A stretch of 64,000 nt of DNA from the NCBI RefSeq assembly GCF_001528665.1, contig NZ_BBYJ01000023.1, positions 62,001 to 126,000 of the forward strand, given 5' to 3'. Shown here in pieces: positions 40,580 to 49,025 of this stretch. This DNA is from Microtetraspora malaysiensis (GTDB taxonomy: Bacteria > Actinomycetota > Actinomycetes > Streptosporangiales > Streptosporangiaceae). The position numbers were made by a program, and so were the translations under genes. Within the stretch, counting starts at the first letter, position 1. Each line of letters begins with the position of its first letter. A model generated the notes under the pieces. The model had not been told where the DNA came from. It saw only the letters and a program-made list of their open reading frames with translations, and did no database searches.

Positions 40580-41896
40580 TCAGGAGCCGCCGAACACGCC
40601 GTCGGCGGTGCTCTGCGCCTCCTTCAACGCGGACGCGGCGTCGGCGGGGTTGTTGACGAACTGCGCGAGCGCGTTGAGCCCGGCGTCGGACATCTCCGGC
40701 GTGGTCGCCAGGTCGTAGTTGAAGGCGAAGACGGGAGCCTCACCGACCACCTTGGCGGCCTTGTGCATGACCTCGTTCTGCGAGCTCAGGTCGGCCTTGG
40801 GGTTCGGAGCCAGGGCGCCCTGGGTGAGCGCGACGGCCTGCTGCGCCTCGGCCGAGGCCAGGCAGGCGAGCACCTTCTCGGCCCCGGCCTTGTTCTTCGC
40901 CCCGGCCGAGATCGCGAACCCGTCCACCGGGCCGAGCGAGGCCTGCGGAACGCCGGGAGTGACCTCCGGGAAGGGGAAGAAGTCGTACCCCTCGCCGGCC
41001 TTGACGTTGTTGCCGTCCCAGTAGCCGCTGATCCACGTGCCCATCAGGGTCATCGCGGCCTTGCCGGAGGCCACCATGTCACTGGCGTCGGGCCAGTCGT
41101 AGCCGTTCGGGTCGGAGTTGAAGTAGCCCTTGTCGAAGAGCTGCTTCCACCGGTCGAACGCCTCGGCCACCTGCGGGTCGGTGTACTTGGCCTTGCCCGC
41201 CATGAGCTGCGCCCGGTAGTCGGGCCCCGCCGTACGGAGGAGCAGGTAGTCGAACCAGAACTGGGCCGGCCAGCGGTTCTTCGACCCGAGCGCGAACGGC
41301 GTGACCCCGGCGGCCTTGAGCTTCTCCGCGGCGGTCATCATCTCGTCCCAGGTCTTCGGCATCTCGGTGATCCCGGCCTTCGCCATGACCTTCGGGTTGT
41401 AGAACATGCCGACGTAGTGGTAGTCGAGCGGCAGCAGGTACTTCTTCCCGCTGTACGTCGCCGCGGCCTGGGACAGCGCCCCGGGGATGGCCTGGTCGAG
41501 GCTGGCCTTGGCCCACACGTCGTCGAGCGGGGCGAGGCGCTGCTGGTCGACGAGATACTGCGTCTTGGCCCCGGCCCAGTACGAAAGCAGGTCGGGCGGG
41601 TTGCTGCCCGCGAGCTGGACCAGGATGGCGTCCTTGAACGCCTCCTGCTCGGCCGGGCTGTTCTTGATCTTCTCGCCGGACTGCTTCTCGCAGATCGACA
41701 GCACCTGGGCCATCGCCTTGCTGCCGCCCTCGTCGCTGAAGTAGTGCACCATGCTGACCTCGCCGGCGGCGGCCGTGGAGCCGGAGGCCCCCGCCCCGGC
41801 GTCCGACCCGCAGGCGGAGGCGAAGAGCGCGGCGGCCGACGCCGCCACCGCCAGTTTGACCGCGCGCCGGTGACCGGCAACGCTGCTGTTCGTCAT
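40580..41896 (-). CDS. ABC extracellular sugar-binding lipoprotein
   Basis: The 438-residue family 1 solute-binding protein has a lipoprotein signal (AVAASAAALFASAC, lipidated Cys at about 28) and the usual two-lobe fold. Conserved parts are GEVSMVHYFSDEGG, LDYHYVGMFYNPKVMAKAG and the C-terminal EKVLACLASAEAQQAV. It captures the substrate for the MalFG-like permeases; the ligand is unknown, with polyols, glycerol-phosphate or sugar acids as candidates from context. The start overlaps the IclR gene stop by 4 bases. A longer upstream reading frame is not used. Confidence 0.92.
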   Translation of the reverse strand: MTNSSVAGHRRAVKLAVAASAAALFASACGSDAGAGASGSTAAAGEVSMVHYFSDEGGSKAMAQVLSICEKQSGEKIKNSPAEQEAFKDAILVQLAGSNPPDLLSYWAGAKTQYLVDQQRLAPLDDVWAKASLDQAIPGALSQAAATYSGKKYLLPLDYHYVGMFYNPKVMAKAGITEMPKTWDEMMTAAEKLKAAGVTPFALGSKNRWPAQFWFDYLLLRTAGPDYRAQLMAGKAKYTDPQVAEAFDRWKQLFDKGYFNSDPNGYDWPDASDMVASGKAAMTLMGTWISGYWDGNNVKAGEGYDFFPFPEVTPGVPQASLGPVDGFAISAGAKNKAGAEKVLACLASAEAQQAVALTQGALAPNPKADLSSQNEVMHKAAKVVGEAPVFAFNYDLATTPEMSDAGLNALAQFVNNPADAASALKEAQSTADGVFGGS

Positions 41897-42732
41897 CCGT
41901 GGATCTCCGTGGGTGTCGGTGGGTGGGCGTCGAACTTCGCGGGGACGCGCCCACCCATCTGCTGGGTGATACGGAAGGCGGCGACCGCGACCAGGTGGCC
42001 GAGGTCGCCGATCCTCGCGAGCGTGACTCGCGAGGCGGGCCCGGAAATCCCGATGGAGGCCAGCGGGACGCCGTGCAGGTTGAAGATCGGTGCTGCGACG
42101 CACCGGACGTCGAGGTTGAGCTCCTCGTCGTCGATCGCGTAGCCGCGGCGGCGGACCTGCACCAGGTCGGCCGCGAGGCTCTCAATCCCCGTGTGTGTAC
42201 GCATCGTGAACGCGGTGAACGGGTCGGGCAGCAGCTCGGCCAGTTCCTCCGCGGTGGCCGTGCAGTACAGGGCCTTACCGGTGGAGGACGCGTAGATGAC
42301 CGGCTGGGCGCCGATATCGGTCTCGACTGTGATCCGGCCGCCGGGCTGCCGTTCCTGCGCGACGTACACCCCGCCGCCGCGCGTCCTACGAGCCAGATGC
42401 ACCGCCTCGCCGCTGGCCGCCGACAGCTCGCGCATGATCGGCCCGGCGGTGCCGACGAGGTCCACCCCACGTAGCACCTGGCCGGCGAGCGAGATCATCC
42501 GCGTCGAGACCCGGAAGATTTTGGTGGCCGGGTCCTGCTCGACGTAGCCTCTGTCCTCCAGCACCCGCAGCAGCCGGTGCACGTTGCCCTTGTCCGCGTT
42601 CACCTCGCGGGCGAGCGCGGTGACGCCGAGGCCGTCAGGGCGCCGGGCGAGGGCTTCGAGGACGTCGAGCCCCGTGAGCAGGGCACCGGCGGCGCGGGAG
42701 GCGGGCAGGGAGTCGGTGGTCGGGTCAGCCAT
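41893..42732 (-). CDS. IclR family regulator
   Basis: The 279-residue regulator has an N-terminal winged helix (LDVLEALARRPDGLGVTALA, then NADKGNVHRLLRVLEDRGYV) and the IclR effector domain with IYASSTGKALYCTATAEEL and RRRGYAIDDEELNLDVRCVA. It is inside the operon, overlapping the binding-protein gene by 4 bases, so it is probably co-transcribed and autoregulating. The palindromes GTTGT-N7-ACAAC upstream of the first operon gene are plausible binding sites. ATG 42732 is chosen because the domain begins soon after it. Confidence 0.92.
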   Translation of the reverse strand: MADPTTDSLPASRAAGALLTGLDVLEALARRPDGLGVTALAREVNADKGNVHRLLRVLEDRGYVEQDPATKIFRVSTRMISLAGQVLRGVDLVGTAGPIMRELSAASGEAVHLARRTRGGGVYVAQERQPGGRITVETDIGAQPVIYASSTGKALYCTATAEELAELLPDPFTAFTMRTHTGIESLAADLVQVRRRGYAIDDEELNLDVRCVAAPIFNLHGVPLASIGISGPASRVTLARIGDLGHLVAVAAFRITQQMGGRVPAKFDAHPPTPTEIHG

Positions 42733-42828
42733 AGGCGTAGTCAAGTGGTCCTGTTGTCCAGCCGTCAACCCTGTTGTGTCGGATCGGCGCACATCGTCCT
42801 CCTCTCGTGACTGATCGCGGGTCAGGGC

Positions 42829-44517
42829 CTAACAGACATCGAAGTCGGCGCCCTCGTGGGCCTGCAGCACGTGGTCGTGGTGCAGCCGCCGCCAGCCCCG
42901 CGCCGGCGGCTGCGGCGGAGTCCACTCCGCCTGGCGGCGCGCCAGCTCCGCCGGATCCACCAGCAGCGACAGCTCCCCCGCCGCCGCGTCGAGCCGGATC
43001 GGATCGCCGTCGCGCACCAGCGCCAGCGGGCCGCCGACCGCGGCCTCCGGGGACACGTGCAGCACCACCGTCCCGTACGCGGTGCCGCTCATCCGGGCGT
43101 CCGACACGCGCACCATGTCGCGCACGCCGCTCCTGGCCAGCTTCGCCGGGATCGGCAGCGACCCGGCCTCGGGCATGCCCCCGCCGACCGGGCCCGCGTT
43201 GCGCAGCACCAGTACGGAATCGGGAGTGACGGGCAGGTCCGGGTCGTCGATCCGGCGCGCCGCGTCCTCGGGCGACTCGAAGACGACGGCCGGGCCTTCG
43301 TGCCGCAGCAGCGTCGGCGAGGCGGCCGACACCTTGATCACCGCGCCGTCCGGCGCGAGGTTGCCACGCAGCACCGCCAGCGCGCCGGTCGGGCCGAGCG
43401 GGTCGTCCAGCGTGCGGATGGTGGTCTGCCACGCGGCGGGCGGGTCGACCTCGGCCAGCCGGTCGCGCAGCGTGCCGCCCTCGATCACCGGGACGTCCAG
43501 GTCGAGCAGCGGCTCCAGCGCCTTCATCAGTACCGGGACGCCGCCCGCGCGATGGAGGTCCTCCATGTATCCGACGCCCGACGGCTTGCAGTCGACCAGC
43601 AGCGGCACCCGCGCGGCGATGCGCGCCACGTCGTCCAGCCCGAACGGCAGGCCCGCCCGCCTGGCCACCGCCAGCAGGTGGATCACCGCGTTGGTCGAAC
43701 CGCCCAGCGCCAGCAGCACGGTGACCGCGTTGGCCAGGGCGCCCGCCGTGACGATGGACGACGGCCGCCGCTCCGTGCGGGCGGCCTCGACCGCGACCCG
43801 CCCGGAGAGGGCGCCGGCACGGAGCCGGTCGCCGGTGGGGGCCGGGGCGGTGGCGGTGCCCGCCGGGCTCATTCCGAGAGCCTCCGACAGGCAGGCCATG
43901 GTCGAGGCGGTCCCCATGACCATGCAGGTGCCGCCGGTCGTGGCGAGCGCGCCCCGCACGTCGGCGATGTCGTCCGCGTCCAGCTCGCCCGCCCGGTGCT
44001 TGGCCCACATCGAGCGGCAGTCGGTGCACGCGCCGAGCCGCGTGCCGCGCCAGGTGCCGGTGAGCATGGAACCCGCCACGAGCTGCACCGCCGGGACGTC
44101 CGCGGACATCGCGGCCATGAGCTGGGCGGGCACGGTCTTGTCGCACCCGCCGACCAGCACCACCGCGTCCATCGGCTGGGCCCGGACGAGCTCCTCGGTC
44201 TCCAGCGCGGCCAGGTTGCGGAAGAGCATGGAGGTGGGCGACATGAGGATCTCGGGCAGGGACATCGCCGGGAAGGTCACCGGCAGGCCGCCCGCCTCCA
44301 GCACCCCCCGCGCGACCGCCTGCACGAGCTGCGGCATCTCCCGATGGCAGGTGGTGAAGCCGCCGCTGGTGTCCGCGATGCCGACGACCGGCCGGTTGAG
44401 ATCGCTGTCGTCGTATCCGGCGGAGGCGAGGAACGCCCGGCGCAGGAAGCGGCTGAACCCCTCGTCGCCGTATGAGGTGAGCCCCCGGTCGACGCCACGC
44501 GCGTCATGAAGCTCCAT
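42829..44517 (-). CDS. IlvD/Edd family sugar-acid dehydratase
   Basis: The 562-residue Fe-S dehydratase has the three cluster cysteines in GGFTTCHREM, LVGGCDKTVPA and TTGGTCMVMGTAST, and an ALGGSTNAVIHLLA segment. Context (aldehyde dehydrogenase, TPP enzyme, sugar ABC transporter) points to a sugar-acid dehydratase such as pentonate or tetronate dehydratase rather than dihydroxy-acid dehydratase of branched-chain synthesis. It overlaps the aldehyde dehydrogenase stop by one base. 96 bases without a gene separate it from iclR. Confidence 0.88.
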   Translation of the reverse strand: MELHDARGVDRGLTSYGDEGFSRFLRRAFLASAGYDDSDLNRPVVGIADTSGGFTTCHREMPQLVQAVARGVLEAGGLPVTFPAMSLPEILMSPTSMLFRNLAALETEELVRAQPMDAVVLVGGCDKTVPAQLMAAMSADVPAVQLVAGSMLTGTWRGTRLGACTDCRSMWAKHRAGELDADDIADVRGALATTGGTCMVMGTASTMACLSEALGMSPAGTATAPAPTGDRLRAGALSGRVAVEAARTERRPSSIVTAGALANAVTVLLALGGSTNAVIHLLAVARRAGLPFGLDDVARIAARVPLLVDCKPSGVGYMEDLHRAGGVPVLMKALEPLLDLDVPVIEGGTLRDRLAEVDPPAAWQTTIRTLDDPLGPTGALAVLRGNLAPDGAVIKVSAASPTLLRHEGPAVVFESPEDAARRIDDPDLPVTPDSVLVLRNAGPVGGGMPEAGSLPIPAKLARSGVRDMVRVSDARMSGTAYGTVVLHVSPEAAVGGPLALVRDGDPIRLDAAAGELSLLVDPAELARRQAEWTPPQPPARGWRRLHHDHVLQAHEGADFDVC

Positions 44518-45965
44518 CAGGCACCCCTCAGCCGCATGTTGATGTACTTGGCGACGGTGTAGTCGTCCAGGCCCTCGCTGCCGCCCTCGCGGCCGAAGCC
44601 GGACCGCTTGACCCCGCCGAACGGCGCCTCCGCGGTGGCGATCGCGAGCTCGTTGACCCCGACCATCCCGGTCTCCAGCTCCTCGCAGGCCCGGAAGGCG
44701 GTGGTCAGGTCCTCGGTGAAGACGAACCCCGCCAGACCGTACGGCGTGGCGTTCGCCCTGGTCAGGGCCTCATCGAAGGTCGTGAACGTGCTGATGGGCG
44801 CGATCGGGCCGAACGGCTCCTCGATCATCACCTGCATGTCGTCGGACACGCCGGACAGCACGGTCGGCAGGTAGAAGTGCCCGCCGGGCAGGTCGGCCGG
44901 GCCGCCACCGGTCAGCACGGCCGCCCCGCGGGCCGCCGCGTCCTCCACCAGCGCGTGGACGGCCGCCAGCCGCCGGGCGGTGGTCAGCGGGCCCACGTCG
45001 GTGGCCGGGTCGCGCCCGTCTCCGAGCTTGAGCGCCCGCGTCTCCGCGACGAACGCCGCGGCGAAGGAGTCGGCGACGTCCGCGTGGACGAGGAACCGGC
45101 TGGGGGAGATGCACACCTGGCCCGTGTTGCGGAACTTGGCGCGCGCGCACAGTCGCGCCGCCCGCTCGGGGTCCGCGTCGGGGAACACCAGGACCGGCGA
45201 GTGGCCGCCCAGCTCCATGGACACCGACTTGATCCCGTCGGCGGCCAGCCGCAGCAGCTCCGCGCCGACCGGCACCGAGCCGGTCAGGCTCACCTTGCGG
45301 ATCACGTCGGAGGCGATCAGGTGACGGGAGATGGCCGGACCGTCCCCGGTGACCACGTTCAGCACTCCGGCGGGCAGCCCGGCCGCGTCGGCGATCTCCG
45401 CGATGAGCAGGGCGGACAGCGGCGCCTCGGCCGGGGCCATGACCACCACCGAGCACCCGGCGGCCAGCGCCGGAGCGATCTTCCGCACCGGGAGCAGCGC
45501 GGGGAAGTTCCAGGCGGCGAACGCCGCGACCGGCCCCACCGGCTCGCGGCGGACCAGGATGCGAGTGTCCGGGTCGCGTGCCTCGACCGTCCGGCCGTAC
45601 ACGCGGCGGGCCTCGTCGGCGTACCAGTCGAACTGGTCCGCGGTGGCCAGCACCTCGCCCTCGGCCTGCGCCAGCGGCTTGCCCTGGTCGAGCGTCATGA
45701 CCATGGCGAAGCGGGCGGCCTGCGCGCGGATGCCCTCCGCGATGCGGCGCAGCACCCGCGAGCGCTCCCAGGGCTGCGTCCGTCGCCACACCGCGAAGCC
45801 GTCGGCCGCCGCGGTCAGCGCGAGGTCGAGATCGTCCGGCCGGGCGACGGGCAGCTCGGCGAGAAGCGCGCCGTCGGCGGGGTTGTGCACCGGGAACGTC
45901 TGTTCCGCGGTGCGCCAGGCGCCGGCGATGTACATCGCGGCGGGCGGAAGCGGGGGATGGCTCAC
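44517..45965 (-). CDS. NAD(P)-dependent aldehyde dehydrogenase
   Basis: The 482-residue class I/II aldehyde dehydrogenase has the NAD-binding FAAWNFPALLPVRKIAPALA, the Glu general base in VSMELGGHSPVLVF, the catalytic Cys in RNTGQVCISPSRFLV and the EEPFGPIAPI turn. The closest types by eye are succinate-semialdehyde and alpha-ketoglutarate-semialdehyde dehydrogenases, the latter being used in non-phosphorylating pentonate breakdown. It lies 4 bases after the TPP enzyme and is coupled to the dehydratase. Confidence 0.93.
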   Translation of the reverse strand: MSHPPLPPAAMYIAGAWRTAEQTFPVHNPADGALLAELPVARPDDLDLALTAAADGFAVWRRTQPWERSRVLRRIAEGIRAQAARFAMVMTLDQGKPLAQAEGEVLATADQFDWYADEARRVYGRTVEARDPDTRILVRREPVGPVAAFAAWNFPALLPVRKIAPALAAGCSVVVMAPAEAPLSALLIAEIADAAGLPAGVLNVVTGDGPAISRHLIASDVIRKVSLTGSVPVGAELLRLAADGIKSVSMELGGHSPVLVFPDADPERAARLCARAKFRNTGQVCISPSRFLVHADVADSFAAAFVAETRALKLGDGRDPATDVGPLTTARRLAAVHALVEDAAARGAAVLTGGGPADLPGGHFYLPTVLSGVSDDMQVMIEEPFGPIAPISTFTTFDEALTRANATPYGLAGFVFTEDLTTAFRACEELETGMVGVNELAIATAEAPFGGVKRSGFGREGGSEGLDDYTVAKYINMRLRGA

Positions 45966-45969
45966 GGGT

Positions 45970-47844
45970 TCACAGTCCGATCTCGTGGCGCAGCTCCTGG
46001 GTGTCCCCCACCCAGTTGCCGACGTTCCAGCGGCCGTAGGAGGGAAGGCCCCCGTCCGGGTCGGGCCCGAAGTACACGGGGACGTGGATGATCGACAGGC
46101 CGGAGTGGGCGCGGGCCTTGTCCAGCGCCGCCCGCAGCTCCTCGGGCGTGGTGCCGCCGAACAGGGCGTTCACCCCGTTCACCGAGGCGCCCCAGGCCAC
46201 GTAGTCGACCGCGACGTGGTCCCAGGTCGCGTGGTCCTTGCCGTACTGGGCGATCTGCAGGCTGGAGATGGCGGCCATCCGCCGGTTGTCCAGGACGACC
46301 ACGCATCCGGTCGCGCCGTGCGCCACGCCGTCGATGAGCACCTGGGGGTTCATCGTGAACGACCCGTCGCCGGTCACCGCCACCGCGTACCAGTCCCGGT
46401 CGGACATGGCCGTGGCCAGCACCGCGCTCGTGGCGAAGCCCATGTAGCTCGCGCCCGCCTCGGTGAACGACGCCCCCGGCTCGTCCTGGGCGGACATCTG
46501 GAAGCCGTACGCCTGGACGTCGCCGGCGTCGAAGAACGTGACCGCGCGCGTCTCGGCCGCCCACTCCGCCACCGTGTGCACGGCGGCGGGCTGGGTGAGC
46601 ACCTCGCGACCCCAGACCGGGTCGTGCAGCCGGGGCCGGGCCAGCCGGGCCGCCTTGAGGTCCTCCCAGGCCGCCCTGGCCGCCTGGCACTCGGCGAGCC
46701 ATTCGCTTTCCTGCCGCGCGCCCTCCGCCGCCTCGGCCCGGACCGCCTCGATCAGGGCGGCCAGGCTCAGCCGGGCGTCGCCGACGAGGGCGCTGGTACG
46801 GGCGTAGTGCGTGGCGGCGTCCAGGTCGGCGTTGATGTTGACGACGTGCCGGACGTTGGGGTAGCCGGTGCGGGAGGAGTCCGCCTGGCAGACCGAGCGG
46901 GTGCCGACGGCGAGCAGCAGGTCGGCGTTCTCCATCGCGTGGTTGCCGCTCAGCGAGCCCTTGGAACCGCCGACCATCATCTGCCGCGGGTGGCCGGAGG
47001 GGATGATGCCGAGGCTGATCGGCGACATCACGAACACGCCGTCGACCAGGTCGGCCAGCTCTTCCAGCTCCGCCCGGCACTCCGTGGCGCCGCCACCCAC
47101 CTTGATCACCACGCGCCGGGCGTCGAGCAGCCGGCGGGCGATCTCCGCGTACGACGTGGTGGGGTTGGCCTTGCCGAGTCGCGGCGGCGCGCCGACCGGG
47201 AGCTCGTCGAGGTTGAAGTCCTTGATCAGCTCGGGCTGAGTGTTCAGCGGCAGCAGCAGGAAGAAGGGGCCCGGACGGTACGGATGGTCGACCTGGTTGA
47301 GGCCGCGGCGCAGCGCCGTCGGCAACGCGCGCGGCGTGTGCAGCGAGTAGGACGGGCCCATCGTCGCCGTCAGGCGGAGGAACAGACCCTGCTCGGCGCG
47401 CGGGATCTGCTGCATGTTGGGGCCCTCGTCCTCGGTGGTCTCGTCCCCGTAGATGTGCCAGACGCCCACGCCGTCGCTCGCGGCCACGAGGGAGCCGGCC
47501 ATCGCCTGGAGCGCCCCCGGGCCGATCGAGGTGACCACTGCCACCCCTTCGCCGGTGACCCATCGCAACGCCGTTGCCGCATGCGACGCCTCGGTCTCGT
47601 GCCGGACGGCGAAGGTCCGCAGCACGCCCGCGTCCTGGTAGACGCGCAGCACCTCGCCCAGCTCGGTCGAGCCGTGGCCGAGCACGACGACGAACCGGGT
47701 CACCCCCTGCCTGAGCAGTCCGAGAACAACCGCCTCCGCCATCGTCACGTCGGCCCTGCGCGGCAGATCACCGCGCTCCAGAGCCGCTTCGAAACCCCCG
47801 GCGCGCGCGATCGCCGCTGCCCGCGTGACGCGTTCAGCAGTCAT
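45970..47844 (-). CDS. TPP-dependent enzyme resembling IolD / acetolactate-synthase family
   Basis: The 624-residue product has the three domains of ThDP enzymes: N-terminal PYR domain with the catalytic Glu in FAVRHETEASHAATALRWVT, a central DHS-like domain (VVIKVGGGATECRAELEELA) and a C-terminal PP domain with the ThDP motif VTGDGSFTMN ... VVVLDN. It most resembles IolD (trihydroxycyclohexanedione hydrolase of inositol breakdown) among those I know. No other iol genes are present, so a different cyclic or dicarbonyl substrate is possible. The ATG at 47844 has GGAGGGGGAAG upstream; a GTG at 47865 is the alternative. It is the first gene of the operon. Confidence 0.85.
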   Translation of the reverse strand: MTAERVTRAAAIARAGGFEAALERGDLPRRADVTMAEAVVLGLLRQGVTRFVVVLGHGSTELGEVLRVYQDAGVLRTFAVRHETEASHAATALRWVTGEGVAVVTSIGPGALQAMAGSLVAASDGVGVWHIYGDETTEDEGPNMQQIPRAEQGLFLRLTATMGPSYSLHTPRALPTALRRGLNQVDHPYRPGPFFLLLPLNTQPELIKDFNLDELPVGAPPRLGKANPTTSYAEIARRLLDARRVVIKVGGGATECRAELEELADLVDGVFVMSPISLGIIPSGHPRQMMVGGSKGSLSGNHAMENADLLLAVGTRSVCQADSSRTGYPNVRHVVNINADLDAATHYARTSALVGDARLSLAALIEAVRAEAAEGARQESEWLAECQAARAAWEDLKAARLARPRLHDPVWGREVLTQPAAVHTVAEWAAETRAVTFFDAGDVQAYGFQMSAQDEPGASFTEAGASYMGFATSAVLATAMSDRDWYAVAVTGDGSFTMNPQVLIDGVAHGATGCVVVLDNRRMAAISSLQIAQYGKDHATWDHVAVDYVAWGASVNGVNALFGGTTPEELRAALDKARAHSGLSIIHVPVYFGPDPDGGLPSYGRWNVGNWVGDTQELRHEIGL

Positions 47845-47903
47845 CCTGCTTGCTTCCCCCTCCACCGCACTCCTTCGATGTCGTGGACGTAGCGGCGAAG
47901 CTA

Positions 47904-48022
47904 CAACAGTGTTGCGTCACCAGCAATACTTGACGCGGAATTGAGGGTCCATTTCGCCCAAAACGGTCAGTCGTGTTGTTCTATTAACAACGCGACGCGA
48001 GATTTGTTGTCTTGATTACAAC
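47904..48022. promoter_or_regulatory. Operator palindromes upstream of the catabolic operon
   Basis: GTTGT-N7-ACAAC occurs at 47975-47991 (extended to a perfect GTTGTT/AACAAC) and again at 48006-48022, 31 bases apart, and CAACA-G-TGTTG lies at 47904-47914. The sites sit 60-180 bases before the TPP enzyme start and could bind the IclR protein. They are also upstream of the divergent secreted-protein gene. Confidence 0.55.
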
Positions 48023-48102
48023 GACGCCGGGGGCGCGGGTCGGGGCCGGGTGCGTGTACTCGTCTGCTCACGACGGGAGTGGAATTCTGTAAAGATCGTC
48101 AA

Positions 48103-48978
48103 ATGATGCGATTGGCCGCGACACTTCTGATGGTGGTGCCGCTTCTCGCTGGCAGCTCTGCTCTGTATGGACCGCGCACGTTTATGGAACAGGTCGCGCA
48201 AGCCGTCTCCACCTGGCGGACCACCGGTGCCGCGGAGATCTGGCGCACGGGGTTCGTTCCGCTTGAGGACCTGAGCAAGATGCCGCAAAAGGTGCGCAAG
48301 CAGATCGGGCACGATGAGGAGTACGGGTGGGTGGTGGCCGGCCCGCTCCCCGCTTCGCCGGCCGGGGCGCAGGTCCGCTGGGACGACGGGTCCACGATGC
48401 AGGTCCCCGTGATCGGGCCGAGTGAGGCGTTGGTGGCCGTTTCCCCCTGGCCCGAGGAATGGATCTGGCCCAGCCGGCACACCTATCCGGATGGCGAGGC
48501 GTACAAGCTGACCGGCGCCACCTTCACGACCATGCGGCTGAAGACCCTACGCGGCATGGCGACCGTGCCCGCGTGGCGTCTGCACTTCTCGAACCTTCCT
48601 GGCCCGATCGACCACGTTGCGGTCGATCAGAAGGCGGTCGGTGCCATCGAAGACGCCGTGGGCGACTCTCTGCCAGGCGACATCACAGATTTCGAGGTGC
48701 TCGATGAGCGCACGTTCCTGGTGAAGTACGACTACGGCTCCTGCGGAGGTGAACCGCTCGACGTCACCCTACGAGCCGACGAGCAGCCGGACGTCGTGGT
48801 CCTGGGAATCGACGTCCCCAGCCAGGGCTCCGGCCCCTGCGCAGGCACTGGCAGGCTGGGCCAGGACGTCATCAGGCTCGACGAACCGCTGGGCGACCGC
48901 GTGGTGTTGGACGCGACAAGCAGGCTCCCCGTCCTCTGTCGTCGCGCGCACAACGCCTGTCGTGCCGGGCGCGGATGA
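48103..48978 (+). CDS. Secreted or membrane-anchored protein of unknown function
   Basis: The 291-residue product has an N-terminal hydrophobic signal (RLAATLLMVVPLLAGSSALYG) and a mature region of about 270 residues rich in W, D and P: GDSLPGDITDFEVL, then FLVKYDYGSCGGEPLDVTL. Four cysteines occur in the C-terminal third and could pair outside the cell. I recognise no family or catalytic motif. A GTG at 48079 is possible as start, but the signal peptide begins cleanly at 48103. It ends within a terminator hairpin shared with the convergent HEAT gene. Confidence 0.6.
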   Translation: MMRLAATLLMVVPLLAGSSALYGPRTFMEQVAQAVSTWRTTGAAEIWRTGFVPLEDLSKMPQKVRKQIGHDEEYGWVVAGPLPASPAGAQVRWDDGSTMQVPVIGPSEALVAVSPWPEEWIWPSRHTYPDGEAYKLTGATFTTMRLKTLRGMATVPAWRLHFSNLPGPIDHVAVDQKAVGAIEDAVGDSLPGDITDFEVLDERTFLVKYDYGSCGGEPLDVTLRADEQPDVVVLGIDVPSQGSGPCAGTGRLGQDVIRLDEPLGDRVVLDATSRLPVLCRRAHNACRAGRG

Positions 48979-48996
48979 CGCCCGCCCACGGGCGTC
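48977..48996. terminator. Hairpin between convergent genes
   Basis: GACGCCCG-CCCA-CGGGCGTC, a perfect 8-bp stem overlapping the stop codon of the secreted-protein gene and 30 bases before the stop of the convergent HEAT-repeat gene. It can act in both directions. Confidence 0.6.
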
Positions 48997-49025
48997 GGCA
49001 CGCTGACCAAGTCGCGTTCGCCGCA

